NCBI GenBank assembly: GCA_900316805.1
Contig: ONEJ01000065.1
Coordinates: forward strand, 28,777 to 92,776
Length of the DNA: 64,000 bases
Direction of reading: 5' to 3'
From: an uncultured Lachnospiraceae bacterium
GTDB taxonomy: Bacteria > Bacillota > Clostridia > Lachnospirales > Lachnospiraceae
This document shows positions 17,802-27,423 of this stretch, piece by piece. The notes below the pieces were generated by a model that had not been told where the DNA came from, did not search any database, and saw only the letters and a program-made list of their open reading frames with translations. The position numbers were made by a program, and so were the translations under genes. Numbering within the stretch: position 1 is the stretch's first letter; the number at the start of each line of letters is the position of its first letter.

Positions 17802-18822
17802 GTTCTTCTCCATTTTTCTTTTTACCCGTAAATAACCCTTCCGAAGCCTTCATAATCTTTTTTGAGATTGGTGTCTCAACATAGTAGAATAAAAGTCCCA
17901 CCACCACACAAAAGACGATATTGAAGCAAAGATGGAAAGCTCTGTTTGGCATATATCCGGCAATCCTCTTGCTGACATAATTGTACCATACCATCTGGGT
18001 AAAAAATATGTGATAGGACGCCTTCCCCAGCAGTTCAAGAACACCGCACTTTACCGACTGCAGATGCTCCATCAGAAAACTGAATACCGGCAAAAAGAAC
18101 AGGATTGCGTATACACAGGTTTTCTTCAGATATTTGGCAATTGGCAGCGGGGCCTCAAGGTAGCAGGCGATTATGATAAACGCAATTCCCCCGAAAAACA
18201 TAAGCCAGTTAATTTTCCCCAGATGATTCCCTCCCTTCAGATACAGATAACATCCAAAAGCAATCAGCATGATATATCGGAAAACCAGCAGGCGGTAGCA
18301 GTCATAATTCATGCCATAAACCCGTACCAGCAGTTCGTAAACCGCATTCATCACAAAGCACAAAAGCAGTCCATGCTTTTTCTTTTTGATTATAATATAG
18401 ATCACGGGAAATAAAAAAATAAACTGGATCAGAATCGGGTAGTAATAGGTTCCACAGCCTCCGATTCCCCCCTGCATTCCCCGAAGCAGCACCCGCTGTA
18501 TGGAGGGCAGACCGTGAAAGTAAGTATCAAAGCAAAGCTCCACCACATAAGCGATGAGAAAGGGAACGGTAAAACGGAGATATTTGTGCCAAAGCAGATT
18601 TGGTGCATAGGCATCATCCAGACATTCCACATGATTTCTTTGGAAGGAAGCGGCAGACAAATACCCTGATATGATCATAAAAATCGGTACTGCCATGGAG
18701 ATCCAGAATGGGAAAAGATACTTCAGTCTCTCCGCATCCGACCATGAAAAATGGGTCACCAGTACCATCAGAATGGCAATTCCCTTTGCAATATCCAAAA
18801 AATGATTTCTCTGTTTCATCAC
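17779..18822 (-). CDS. Acyltransferase 3 family membrane protein
   Basis: This 347-residue integral membrane protein has about ten helices and the acyltransferase-3 opening NHFLDIAKGIAILMVLVTHF, with the conserved His of the family. Such proteins O-acetylate surface glycans or wall polymers. A GTG (18822) and an ATG (18819) both fit the AAGGAG upstream. The last 23 bases overlap the LCP gene. The gene starts divergently from the metallo-beta-lactamase-fold gene. The acceptor sugar is not known; wall polymer from this locus is a fair guess. Confidence 0.9.
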   Translation of the reverse strand: MMKQRNHFLDIAKGIAILMVLVTHFSWSDAERLKYLFPFWISMAVPIFMIISGYLSAASFQRNHVECLDDAYAPNLLWHKYLRFTVPFLIAYVVELCFDTYFHGLPSIQRVLLRGMQGGIGGCGTYYYPILIQFIFLFPVIYIIIKKKKHGLLLCFVMNAVYELLVRVYGMNYDCYRLLVFRYIMLIAFGCYLYLKGGNHLGKINWLMFFGGIAFIIIACYLEAPLPIAKYLKKTCVYAILFFLPVFSFLMEHLQSVKCGVLELLGKASYHIFFTQMVWYNYVSKRIAGYMPNRAFHLCFNIVFCVVVGLLFYYVETPISKKIMKASEGLFTGKKKNGEEHGGNEEK

Positions 18823-18903
18823 GCTGCAACTCTCCTTCTTATCAGTGCATGTATAGAATATACTATAGAATTACATTTTTCAACACTTTCTTTTTCCGAT
18901 TGC

Positions 18904-18932
18904 GTGACGGAAAATACGGATTGTGGTATACT
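18904..18932 (+). promoter_or_regulatory. Sigma-A-type promoter of the metallo-beta-lactamase-fold gene
   Basis: GTGACG (18904-18909) and TATACT (18927-18932) are 17 bases apart and lie 34 bases before the start codon. AAAGGA provides the ribosome binding site. Confidence 0.6.
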
Positions 18933-18966
18933 AAAGTTTACTATGATTTTTAGAAAGGATTTAGTT

Positions 18967-20751
18967 ATGAAGAAGAAAATTATCTGTTTTATCGTTATTC
19001 TTACACTGTTTCTTCCCCTGTCTGTACCCGGACAGGTTCAGGCCGCATCAGACACGGAGCTGAACATTTACGCCCTGTATCTGAATGCGCAGGAAAAAGG
19101 CGATTCCACCCTGCTGGAATCCCGCGGGCAGTATCTTCTGGTAGATATGGGAGCCGCCAGCCACGCTCCGGTCATCGCCAGACAACTGCTTTCCCTTGGT
19201 GCCACCCATATAGATATTTTGTTCAGCCATCTGCATATTGATCACACCGGCGGTTCCACCTCCGATTATCTGGCGGGGCTCAAGGAACTGTCCGCACAGG
19301 GAATTACCGTTGACACGCTGTATCTCCCCGGCAGAGAATACACCCCTTACTCCCTGACTTATTCCATGCGGTATGCCCAATTTGAATCCTTTATGAACTC
19401 CCAGGGCAGCGGGCGTGTGGTTTATCTGCATGTGGGAAACGAATTCCAATTCGGGGATGTGCAAGCAAAGGTCATCGGACCGGTGGGTACCTCCCAGATT
19501 TTGCCACAAACCTACACCTCAATCGCCTCGCCGGACGAACAGCGTGTCCGCTATGAGAACAACGCCTCCCTTGCCACCATCTTTACCTGTGGCAACACCC
19601 GCTTTTTCACTGCCGGAGACTGCTATGATGAGGAGGCAGCAAACCTGGTTTCCCAGTACGGAAACGAGCTGCGCTGTGACATTATGAAATTAAACCATCA
19701 CGGAATTGGCGGGGGAAATTCTGTGGCACTGCTGGATGCCGTCCGCCCTTCCTACTCCTTTATCCCCAGCAGCGGTCTGGAGGATCGGAATGAAAATACC
19801 GGAAAATGGCGTTTTCTTACAGCTATGAACCGCACGGCTCCCTATGGCGTGTGCTATCTGGTGGGTACGGAGCAGAAAACCCTGATCTATCAAATCCGCA
19901 ATGACCATATCACCCTGTACCAAGGCTCCACAATTACGCCAAATAACCAGGTAACAGGCTGGCAGTCCTTCTATGGAGCCGACGGCTTCAACCGGAATTT
20001 TGATATGTACTATTTTGGCAGTAATGCCGCCCCTGTCACCGGGGTAAAAAAGATTGGATCCCATTATTACTATTTCCGCTCCGGTGGACAGATGGATTAT
20101 GGAACTTACGATGAATTCGGAGATTACAGCGGCTGGAAAAACTATGACGGAAAGGAACGTTATTTCCGTCTCTCCGATGACGACCGGTATGCCTATATGT
20201 CCTACGGCATCAGCCAGGTGGCAGGCGCTTCCTACTACTTCGACCGCGATGGATTTAAAATCGTTCCGGACGCAGACAATACAAAACTGCTTCCCACCCT
20301 GGTAGGCTCCAATTACTATTCCATCGATCCGGATGGAGAAGTAACCTTAAACTGCTGGGAAGAAATTGACGGTTCCCAATACTATTTCGGCAGCAACGGC
20401 AAGATGTATATGAACTGTGTGAAAAATATCAACGGACAGTACTACCTCTTTGAGGAAGATGGTGTTCTTGTCACGGGGGACAAAGGAACAGAGTTCTACG
20501 ATTTCAAGAACAACACCTACGCCGTCAGAAAGGACGGAACTCTTGTAACCGGCAAATGTGCCAAGCTTGGTGGAAAGAAATACTATTTCAGTAAAACAGG
20601 AATTGTGCAAAAGGATAAAGTCATTACCATCGGAAAAAACAAATACTATTTCAATAAACATGGGCAGATGGTCTGCAGTAAACGGATCACCATTCACGGA
20701 AAGAAATTCTCCGCTAACAAAAATGGAGTTCTCAAGTTATTAAAAAAATAA
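18967..20751 (+). CDS. Secreted metallo-beta-lactamase-fold hydrolase with choline-binding-like repeats
   Basis: This 594-residue protein has a signal peptide (KKKIICFIVILTLFLPLSV to about QVQAASD). It continues with a ComEC-type metallo-beta-lactamase domain (about 30-300) with metal motif HLHIDHTGG, second-site GDCYDEEA and LNHHG. Then come about eight 20-residue repeats of the cell-wall/choline-binding type (YYYFRSGGQM, YYFGSNGKMY, YYFNKHGQM). The start at 18967 begins the signal peptide and has AAAGGA 7 bases upstream; the longer frame upstream is not supported. It is one of two plus-strand genes in the window. The repeats predict binding to a wall polymer, and a LicD-type transferase is encoded nearby. 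The substrate (phosphodiester, nucleic acid or lipid) is unknown. Confidence 0.9.
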   Translation: MKKKIICFIVILTLFLPLSVPGQVQAASDTELNIYALYLNAQEKGDSTLLESRGQYLLVDMGAASHAPVIARQLLSLGATHIDILFSHLHIDHTGGSTSDYLAGLKELSAQGITVDTLYLPGREYTPYSLTYSMRYAQFESFMNSQGSGRVVYLHVGNEFQFGDVQAKVIGPVGTSQILPQTYTSIASPDEQRVRYENNASLATIFTCGNTRFFTAGDCYDEEAANLVSQYGNELRCDIMKLNHHGIGGGNSVALLDAVRPSYSFIPSSGLEDRNENTGKWRFLTAMNRTAPYGVCYLVGTEQKTLIYQIRNDHITLYQGSTITPNNQVTGWQSFYGADGFNRNFDMYYFGSNAAPVTGVKKIGSHYYYFRSGGQMDYGTYDEFGDYSGWKNYDGKERYFRLSDDDRYAYMSYGISQVAGASYYFDRDGFKIVPDADNTKLLPTLVGSNYYSIDPDGEVTLNCWEEIDGSQYYFGSNGKMYMNCVKNINGQYYLFEEDGVLVTGDKGTEFYDFKNNTYAVRKDGTLVTGKCAKLGGKKYYFSKTGIVQKDKVITIGKNKYYFNKHGQMVCSKRITIHGKKFSANKNGVLKLLKK

Positions 20752-20797
20752 AATTTCCCGCGGTGTCGTTGAAAGACGCCGCGGGAAATTTTTTATT
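20749..20797. terminator. Bidirectional intrinsic terminator between convergent genes
   Basis: Bases 20751-20767 pair with 20775-20791 (17 bp, one G-U), with A-runs before and T-runs after. It therefore works on both strands, ending the plus-strand hydrolase gene and the minus-strand pyruvyl transferase gene. Confidence 0.9.
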
Positions 20798-22190
20798 TCT
20801 TTGACTTCAATATGTTTTTTACTTTGCATACAGCCCTTTGGGTAAAGGGGGCAGGAGAATTTTCCAATTTCAATTTGGTCTCCTCCAATTCTTCCTGGGT
20901 CCTTCTTAACTGGCCCGACAGCTTAATGCTCTTATTGGTGAGGTAATCCATTCTCTCATCCAGGCAGGAATAATAATCGCGGTTTCTCTCAGCAACCTCT
21001 TCCAGATTACACTGGGAAATGGGAACGATTCCTTCCAGATACTCCGCCTGCCGCATTTTGCGGTCAAAGGGGGGATTCTCCGGATCCTGTCCATTGCTGT
21101 AAATATTCGGAAGATCATTTTTCTCCAGGAATCTTGCATAACGTGCCAGATTTTCCTGCTGCTGCTTTTCTATCTGTGAAAAATCCTGCTTGGCAATAAT
21201 ATCCTTAAGTGTCAGTCCCTTATGCAGTTTCTCTTCCTGAATGGTGTTCAGATGATGATATGCTGTCAATTCCCTTGTTCTGGCATCCTTGGTAATGAGA
21301 ACCGCCGGGGCATCTGCCAGTACGGCAGCAATACAGCCGTGGAGTCTGGATCCGAAGGTCAGCTCTGCATCCTTCATAAATTCTACCCAGGAAGGAACAT
21401 TGCAGAAAAAGCGCAGTCTTCCATCCTGATAGATGGGTTCCGTCACATTATGAAAATTGTATTCAACCTTCATTTCATAGGGAGCTCCCAGATAGATGCT
21501 TCTAAGCTCCCTCAGAACCTGCCCCACAAAATAGTGATTATCGTACTCCTCCATGGCAAGCCTGATGAACTTACGGTTCGGTACGGAAGCCGCCACATTG
21601 GAATTAAAACAAACCTTGGAATCCTGATCCAGCTGCGGTGTTCTGGAGTGGAGCCGGTTGCCCCTGGAATACATGGAGGGACATCCAATGACCATGAAGT
21701 CCTGATCTTCTTTAAAACCAAGGGTTTCCAGATACTTCCCGGTCAATTCTCCACGAATTCCGATGCATGCGGACTTCTCAAGAACCGCCTTCACAAATTT
21801 TGTAACAGCCTCATCCTGGGGCTGTGGCTGTGTAAAATCCGGCTCGTAGGGAGCCTTCATCCCTACACCGATCACGTAGCAGGGAATCGTCAGCTTTTTC
21901 ACCAGTTTCGTAAGTCCATTCAGCTCCCCCACAAAGTTTTCGCGGAAAGCATCTGCCAGCGGAATCACGAAGCAGTCAAAATTCTCATTGATATACTCCG
22001 AATCATGTAAATTTACGTTATAGTAATTCGGTGTAAGCTCCATGTCTTCATCCACCATAAGGGAGCGCAGTACACCATTCAGATAAAGAAAATTGCCAAC
22101 GTTAGAACCAATGACATTATGAGTCAATATATATCCGGGCGTGAAATTCTCAAAGGGGGACATTCCACCTCGAAAATAAATCCTTCTCAT
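20793..22190 (-). CDS. Polysaccharide pyruvyl transferase family protein
   Basis: This 465-residue protein matches the polysaccharide pyruvyl transferase family, which adds pyruvate ketals to glycans or wall polymers. Visible features are GSNVGNFLYLNGVLRSL near the start, a Rossmann-like core with FVIPLADAF and CYVIGVGMKAP, IGIRGELTGKYLETLG, and GSRLHGCIAAVLADAP, the typical SRxH motif. The last 80 residues are a coiled coil (ERNRDYYSCLDERMDYL to about RTQEELEETKLKLEN). It is the last gene of the polymer operon, 15 bases after the epimerase gene. Confidence 0.88.
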   Translation of the reverse strand: MRRIYFRGGMSPFENFTPGYILTHNVIGSNVGNFLYLNGVLRSLMVDEDMELTPNYYNVNLHDSEYINENFDCFVIPLADAFRENFVGELNGLTKLVKKLTIPCYVIGVGMKAPYEPDFTQPQPQDEAVTKFVKAVLEKSACIGIRGELTGKYLETLGFKEDQDFMVIGCPSMYSRGNRLHSRTPQLDQDSKVCFNSNVAASVPNRKFIRLAMEEYDNHYFVGQVLRELRSIYLGAPYEMKVEYNFHNVTEPIYQDGRLRFFCNVPSWVEFMKDAELTFGSRLHGCIAAVLADAPAVLITKDARTRELTAYHHLNTIQEEKLHKGLTLKDIIAKQDFSQIEKQQQENLARYARFLEKNDLPNIYSNGQDPENPPFDRKMRQAEYLEGIVPISQCNLEEVAERNRDYYSCLDERMDYLTNKSIKLSGQLRRTQEELEETKLKLENSPAPFTQRAVCKVKNILKSKK

Positions 22191-22205
22191 AAAAAACCAC
22201 CTTTC

Positions 22206-22877
22206 TTACCAGCCAATCGACTTTCTTAAATTCATAATCAGTTCATCAATATTTCCCTCCCGGAAAATACTGCTGGTTCCTCCTACAAAAATATCGGAAC
22301 CATTATGATATAGTTTTGCCGCATTTTCGCAGGTAATATTACCATCCGACTCAATATAAACCTCCGGATGTCCCAACTCGTCCAAAAGCTTCCGCACCCG
22401 GGCGGTCTTTTCAATGGTGTGGGGTACGATCTGCTGCCCGGCGAATCCCGGATTTACATTGAGCACCATAACGCCCGCAATGTAATCTGCAATCTCCTCC
22501 AGCACCTGGATCGGGGTTCCCGGATTCAATGCGATCACTGGTTTTACCCCTTTCTTTGCCAGATAATCCAGACACTTCTGAATATGACAGGTTCCCTCAT
22601 AGTGAAGGGATACATGCTCTCCCGGCTGGAAATCGAACCAATCCAGCTTCTCCTCCGCACGATCCACCATCAAATGACAGTCTAAGGTAATATCCGTCTT
22701 CTTGCGAAGTCTTTTTACGAAATCCGGGCCATAGGCCAGATTCGGTACAAACGTACCATCCATCACATCCACATGCAGAAACTCTACATGGTTTCTCTCA
22801 AATTCGTGTACATAATCCATTACCTGGTCAAAACCGGCACACATAATAGATGCCGAAATCTTTCCTTTTTCCCTCAC
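22206..22877 (-). CDS. Ribulose-phosphate 3-epimerase family protein
   Basis: This 223-residue TIM barrel has the Rpe signatures ISASIMCAGF, FLHVDVMDGTFVPN, DCHLMV, VLNVNPGFAGQ and the C-terminal DIFVGGTSSIF. The metal-binding His and Asp residues (VDVMDG, CHLMV) are present. It should interconvert xylulose-5-P and ribulose-5-P. The start is a GTG at 22877 with GGAGG 8 bases before it. It stands inside the wall-polymer operon, between the TagF-like and pyruvyl transferase genes, so it probably feeds ribulose-5-P to the polyol-phosphate dehydrogenase rather than serving only central metabolism. Confidence 0.92.
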   Translation of the reverse strand: MREKGKISASIMCAGFDQVMDYVHEFERNHVEFLHVDVMDGTFVPNLAYGPDFVKRLRKKTDITLDCHLMVDRAEEKLDWFDFQPGEHVSLHYEGTCHIQKCLDYLAKKGVKPVIALNPGTPIQVLEEIADYIAGVMVLNVNPGFAGQQIVPHTIEKTARVRKLLDELGHPEVYIESDGNITCENAAKLYHNGSDIFVGGTSSIFREGNIDELIMNLRKSIGW

Positions 22878-22898
22878 CTGCGTATCCTCCTTTATCCT

Positions 22899-24692
22899 TT
22901 ACTCCGAATAATTGTCATTTTCTGTCTCATCGTTGTCCGAATCTCCGGAACCACCATTCGACCGCACGGCCCGGTCTCCATCCTTATAGTGCTTTTCTTT
23001 ACGCTCTGCACCAAGGTCAAAATTGCGGCTCACCGTAGCAAGGGCCCCTTTCATGGAGACAGCGGACATCTTCCTGGTATCCTTTCCGATGATCAAATCA
23101 ATGACACGGTCTGTGGACTTTCCGTCCGTATAAGTAAAATTCTTATTGATAAACCAGTCGATCTTATCCGTATTATAATCCTCTTTCTCGATGGCCTCCA
23201 TCAGCTGGTTAAATCGCTTGATAATCCGGCCCGGTACGATTTCTTCGTAAGGCTCGTAAAAGTCACGGGTGGACACATACATGATCTGGTCAAATGCATA
23301 GAAGAGCATTGGACGGCGCAAAAGGGAGAACTCATAAATAATGGAAGAGTAGTCCGTGATCAGAAGGTCTGTAATAAATAAAATATCGTTTACTTCCCGG
23401 TACTGTGCCGCATCTGCAATGTAGTCCCTGTATTTTTCCGGAATCGTGATCTTTTCCTGAACGAAAGGATGCATCTTTACGATCAGGTAGGAATTGGTTC
23501 TTTTACAAACCTCACCCCACTCCTCAAAGTCCAGCTTGTCCATGGGAAAACGGGCATCTACTGCGCTGTTTCCACGGAAGGTCGGAGCATACAGCATCAC
23601 TCTCTTTGCCTTTCGGGCATCCGGGAATTCCCCGAAAACCCTCTCCCTTGCCTGCTTCTTATACTCCTCGTCAAAGAAAATATCCGTACGTGGGATTCCC
23701 ACCGGATAAAATTTATCCAGACTGATACCGAAGGCCTCCTGATGATGCAGCGCGGAATGATAGGAGCTTACCGGCACATGGGTGTAACATTTGTGCACCG
23801 ATGTATTGATCGGCGGTGCCCCCACCTTGGCCATGCGTTCCAGCCCCAGCGCCTTGAAGGCTCCGCAGGCGTGCCACACCTGGATGACCTTCACATTTTC
23901 ATCATAAGTTGGCTTATATATTTCCGGATAATAGTCATCCAGTAAGATCACATCAGAGCTGGCAAGCCGGTAAATAAAGCGGATCATCTTAAAAGGGCCG
24001 TAGGTTTTGTTGATGGTTGGCTTGAAATCAAGAACAAACTTATACTGCTTGTCCAGACCTCTTTCCAGCATCCGCTTGTAAATGAATTCCTCATTGCCCC
24101 CGATTTCTGCCCTGGATCCGGAGCAAAACAGAATTTTGTTTCCCTTCTTTTTGCAGAGTTTATTAAAAATCCGAAAGACCACCACGAACAGCTTCTGGGC
24201 AAAATCTTTCAAATCATTTCTGACACCATAGTACAACTCCCCGCATTTTCTCCGGATATAATTTTTACGGGGTTTGGGTAGAACCGTATTAATATTGATA
24301 AATAACTCATCTGTATCCAGATCCATCAGGGATTTACAGATAATATGATGTCCTTTGCTCTTGTTTACAGAGACATCATTTTTCCATTCCTCCTTCTCCC
24401 TGGCAGAAATGATTTCCTGCGATACCTGAAAGGGATAGTGCTTTCCTTTCTTGTCCACGGCAATGGGATAATAATCTCCGCTCTCCATAGGTGCGTTTCC
24501 GTTTGCCTGTTCTACATGGAGCATCATCCGGAACATATCGCCATCCCATTCAAACACCGGTGGCTTTATGGTAACCTTCAAATCGTAATTGTAAAATACA
24601 ATCTTCAGATCCCCGGGCTTTGCCCCTCTGACATACCCCTCAAAATAATAAATTACTCTTCTCGCAGATAATTTGGATAAAACTAGTTCCAT
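22899..24692 (-). CDS. CDP-glycerol/CDP-ribitol polyolphosphotransferase (TagF/TarL-like)
   Basis: This 597-residue protein has an N-terminal accessory region (1-190) and a C-terminal glycero/ribitol-phosphotransferase domain (about 200-560). The domain shows VIQVWHACGAFKALG, the PVGIPRTD segment, LYAPTFRGN, VKMHPFV and LLITDYSSIIYEF, all hallmarks of TagB/TagF/TarL enzymes. It should polymerise polyol phosphate onto a lipid-linked primer at the inner membrane face. A charged, Asp/Asn/Glu-rich tail ends the protein. Because the operon also encodes a TarI-like cytidylyltransferase, ribitol phosphate is the more likely unit, but this cannot be read from the sequence alone. Confidence 0.92.
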   Translation of the reverse strand: MELVLSKLSARRVIYYFEGYVRGAKPGDLKIVFYNYDLKVTIKPPVFEWDGDMFRMMLHVEQANGNAPMESGDYYPIAVDKKGKHYPFQVSQEIISAREKEEWKNDVSVNKSKGHHIICKSLMDLDTDELFININTVLPKPRKNYIRRKCGELYYGVRNDLKDFAQKLFVVVFRIFNKLCKKKGNKILFCSGSRAEIGGNEEFIYKRMLERGLDKQYKFVLDFKPTINKTYGPFKMIRFIYRLASSDVILLDDYYPEIYKPTYDENVKVIQVWHACGAFKALGLERMAKVGAPPINTSVHKCYTHVPVSSYHSALHHQEAFGISLDKFYPVGIPRTDIFFDEEYKKQARERVFGEFPDARKAKRVMLYAPTFRGNSAVDARFPMDKLDFEEWGEVCKRTNSYLIVKMHPFVQEKITIPEKYRDYIADAAQYREVNDILFITDLLITDYSSIIYEFSLLRRPMLFYAFDQIMYVSTRDFYEPYEEIVPGRIIKRFNQLMEAIEKEDYNTDKIDWFINKNFTYTDGKSTDRVIDLIIGKDTRKMSAVSMKGALATVSRNFDLGAERKEKHYKDGDRAVRSNGGSGDSDNDETENDNYSE

Positions 24693-24720
24693 TACGTATC
24701 TCCATTCTAAATTACAAAGC

Positions 24721-25779
24721 TTAATCCATGACGAACATTACTTTTGTGGAAAAAGTGTTACGGTCTCTCATGACACGAAAGGCTTCCTCCGCCTCCTCCA
24801 TGGAGAACCGGTGGGTGATCAGCTGATCGAATTTTCCACTCTTTAAGCCCTCTAAGGCTGCCTTCCAGTCGTTCTGCTCGTCACTGTAGCTGGAATTCCA
24901 GGATCCCCGCAGGGTAATGGACTTTCTTAAAATTTTCCAATAAAGGTTCTTCTCCATGGAAAGATCTGCCTTGGGATTGCCCACTAACACGATGGTAGAA
25001 TTTGGTCCTGCTGCTGTCACCGCATTGCAGATTGCCTGATTCGTTCCCACAACCTCCATGACTACATCAACGCCTTCTCCTCCGGTATACTCGTTGATCT
25101 TTTCCTCAAAGTTGTCACTCTCCAGAGCGATGGTCTTCCATCCATACTGCTTTGCCATTTCCAGCTTGGAGGCAGAATTACCACACATAATGACCTGATC
25201 CGTAATCTGGCTTGCAAATGCAGCGCATACATAGCCGATCATACCGGTTCCGATTACCAGAACCGACTGTCCCTTCTTTACATTGGCCAGACTGTTGGCA
25301 TGGATGCCTACTGCTGCCGGCTCGCACATGGCAGCAACATCATAGGACAGATCGTCATCAAACAAAACCAGATTCCAGGTAGGAACCACCAGATACTCGG
25401 CGTATCCGCCATCTCTTCGTGAACCAAAATAATCATAATTGCTGCACTGGGCATACTGCTGCTCCTGGCAGGAGGGACACTTAAAACAGGGAAGCATCGG
25501 GAACACACAGGTTCTTCTGCCCAATAACGCCTCATCCACATCATCTCCCACAGCCACGATCTTTCCGGAAAACTCATGTCCCGGAATGGTTGGAAAATGA
25601 TAGGTTCCATTGATAAATACCCGCTCCACATCGGACGAGCAGATGCCACAAGCTTTGATCTGTACCAGAACCGTTCCCGGACGGATCTCCTCCACCGGAA
25701 CTTCATCCAGTGTCAGCTTTCCCACCTCATGCAAAACCAGTGCTTTCATGGTCTTTGGTATATCGATTAATGATTTCAT
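24721..25779 (-). CDS. Zinc-dependent medium-chain dehydrogenase, probable polyol-phosphate (ribitol-5-P) dehydrogenase
   Basis: This 352-residue alcohol-dehydrogenase-like enzyme has catalytic zinc ligands in KACGICSSD and PGHEFSG, four structural-zinc Cys residues (CFKCPSCQEQQYAQC), and the Rossmann motif VLVIGTGMIG. By general likeness it resembles sugar-alcohol-phosphate dehydrogenases of the galactitol-1-phosphate type more than the TarJ of Staphylococcus. Its place directly before the TarI-like gene in the direction of the other strand, and beside an Rpe homologue, makes ribulose-5-P to ribitol-5-P the most likely reaction. That assignment is inference from context. Confidence 0.85.
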   Translation of the reverse strand: MKSLIDIPKTMKALVLHEVGKLTLDEVPVEEIRPGTVLVQIKACGICSSDVERVFINGTYHFPTIPGHEFSGKIVAVGDDVDEALLGRRTCVFPMLPCFKCPSCQEQQYAQCSNYDYFGSRRDGGYAEYLVVPTWNLVLFDDDLSYDVAAMCEPAAVGIHANSLANVKKGQSVLVIGTGMIGYVCAAFASQITDQVIMCGNSASKLEMAKQYGWKTIALESDNFEEKINEYTGGEGVDVVMEVVGTNQAICNAVTAAGPNSTIVLVGNPKADLSMEKNLYWKILRKSITLRGSWNSSYSDEQNDWKAALEGLKSGKFDQLITHRFSMEEAEEAFRVMRDRNTFSTKVMFVMD

Positions 25780-25801
25780 TATTTTCTCCCTTCCAAAAAT
25801 C

Positions 25802-26503
25802 TTAACCCTCTATCATCGATTTAAAGATCAAAAGATCCCCGTCTGTGGTCAATTTAAAATTAAGGGGATCTCCCTCAATAATATAAATCGGCTGATCATT
25901 CATGGTGCAGATCTGAGAGGTTCCCGTGATCACCTTCTTCTGCTCCTCAGTGAGATTGTTCTGCATTTCCAGAAATCTCGGAAGCGAAAAGCTGTCCGGG
26001 GCCTGCCCGTTATACAGCTTTGATCTCTCCGGAATATTGGTGACTACCTTTCCGTCCTCCGAATACAGCATGGTATCAACTGCCGGCAGTCCGCAGACAC
26101 ATGCGCCGTATTTTCCGGCAGCATCGATGCTGTCATTCAATATTTTCTCCGTTACAAGGGGACGAACCGCATCGTGGATGACAATCACATCATCCTCGTG
26201 AAGGCCCTCATCTGCCACAATGGCATCTGTCACGTTATGGATACTGTCCATCCGTTCCTTTCCGCCTTCGATGATGCGCACTTTTTGAGGCATTTCCACA
26301 TACTTCTGAACCATTTCCTTCATGTACACAATATAATCATGATGGGTGGCAATATAGATATAATCAAATCTTTCCACCTTCAGCATATTGCGAAGGGTAT
26401 ATAAAATAATCGGTTGTCCCTGAACCTCAAGAAACTGCTTTGGAATGGTTGCACTCTTCATTCTGCTGCCGACACCTCCGGCCAGCATCGCTCCATAAAT
26501 CAT
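25802..26503 (-). CDS. tarI: Ribitol-5-phosphate cytidylyltransferase (TarI-like)
   Basis: This 233-residue IspD/TarI nucleotidyltransferase makes CDP-ribitol from CTP and ribitol-5-P. It begins MIYGAMLAGGVGSRM followed by PKQFLEVQGQPIILYT, the pattern of TarI/Bcs1 rather than of IspD. VIHDAVRPLV is the metal/substrate motif. The ATG at 26503 is taken because GGGAGG lies 7 bases before it; the ORF upstream is not needed. The genome may have a separate ispD. Its neighbours (dehydrogenase, TagF-like polymerase) support the TarI role. Confidence 0.85.
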   Translation of the reverse strand: MIYGAMLAGGVGSRMKSATIPKQFLEVQGQPIILYTLRNMLKVERFDYIYIATHHDYIVYMKEMVQKYVEMPQKVRIIEGGKERMDSIHNVTDAIVADEGLHEDDVIVIHDAVRPLVTEKILNDSIDAAGKYGACVCGLPAVDTMLYSEDGKVVTNIPERSKLYNGQAPDSFSLPRFLEMQNNLTEEQKKVITGTSQICTMNDQPIYIIEGDPLNFKLTTDGDLLIFKSMIEG

Positions 26504-26529
26504 TGTTCGTCCTCCCTGATAAATGTTGT

Positions 26530-27423
26530 TCAAAACTCCAACCGGTAAATCACATGATGCTCCCGCTTCTCTACCGGTGGAATCTCCATATAGTTTCCGT
26601 ACATATTTTTCAGATAGGTATCATAATCTGCCGGGAACAAAAAGTTTTCTCCCTCAAATGACATCTCTTCACTCTTCAAATACTCCTTACGCCTGCACAG
26701 TTCTCCGAAGAAATGCTTTCTTCCGGAGGGCACTGCAACATACTCCGATTCATCGTTCTTACACCGTTTCAGGCACAGCTGGGTCCGCCGGTAAAGCATT
26801 TGGGAAAAAGGTGACAACAATGCGCCCACAGCCCCTTTCAGGCGGATGACAAGGGAGGCCTTTTTGTTCCCCTTTGCCAGCGCATAAAACTCCTTTCGCC
26901 ATGCAAACATACGGTAACATGATAAAAGCAGAAGGTCAAGCTCACAGTTGAATCCGTGAAGCTTTCGAAGGAGCGGGTTATCGTAAGTATTCTCGACAAC
27001 AAAGATATCGATTTTGATCCCGCACTTCTTCTCCTCCTGAAATAAATACTCCTGAAAAATCGTTCCTTTCTTATGGATCTGAATAAAAGAACTCAGATAT
27101 CCCGGCGTCCGAAGGGGAGCTTCTATATAATACTTATCTCCATACTCCTCCTGCAGGGCATCCAAAAGCCTATCGATATCCTTCCTGGTGACCACCATAT
27201 CAATGTCATCATCCCAGGGGATAAAGCCGCCGTGGCGAACCGCACCCAGCGCAGTTCCGCCTGTCAGCATATAGGCAATCTTTTTCTTCCGGCATACCTG
27301 CACCACATCCCTGGTGATTTCCAGAGAAACCTTCTGAACCTGCTTTACTTCCTCCTCCGTCAACTGATGGCGGTTTCCCGAAAGCTCATTTTTAAATATC
27401 TCATTTGTCTGTAGAAATGCCAT
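26530..27423 (-). CDS. LicD family phosphotransferase
   Basis: This 297-residue protein has the LicD core AYMLTGGTALGAVRHGGFIP followed by WDDDIDM, the nucleotidyltransferase-fold metal site. LicD proteins move phosphocholine or polyol-phosphate groups from CDP carriers onto teichoic acids or glycans. The gene overlaps the end of the ABC ATPase gene by 23 bases, so the two are translationally coupled. No licABC choline uptake and activation genes are visible in the window. Either choline is activated elsewhere or this enzyme uses CDP-ribitol or CDP-glycerol. Confidence 0.9.
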   Translation of the reverse strand: MAFLQTNEIFKNELSGNRHQLTEEEVKQVQKVSLEITRDVVQVCRKKKIAYMLTGGTALGAVRHGGFIPWDDDIDMVVTRKDIDRLLDALQEEYGDKYYIEAPLRTPGYLSSFIQIHKKGTIFQEYLFQEEKKCGIKIDIFVVENTYDNPLLRKLHGFNCELDLLLLSCYRMFAWRKEFYALAKGNKKASLVIRLKGAVGALLSPFSQMLYRRTQLCLKRCKNDESEYVAVPSGRKHFFGELCRRKEYLKSEEMSFEGENFLFPADYDTYLKNMYGNYMEIPPVEKREHHVIYRLEF

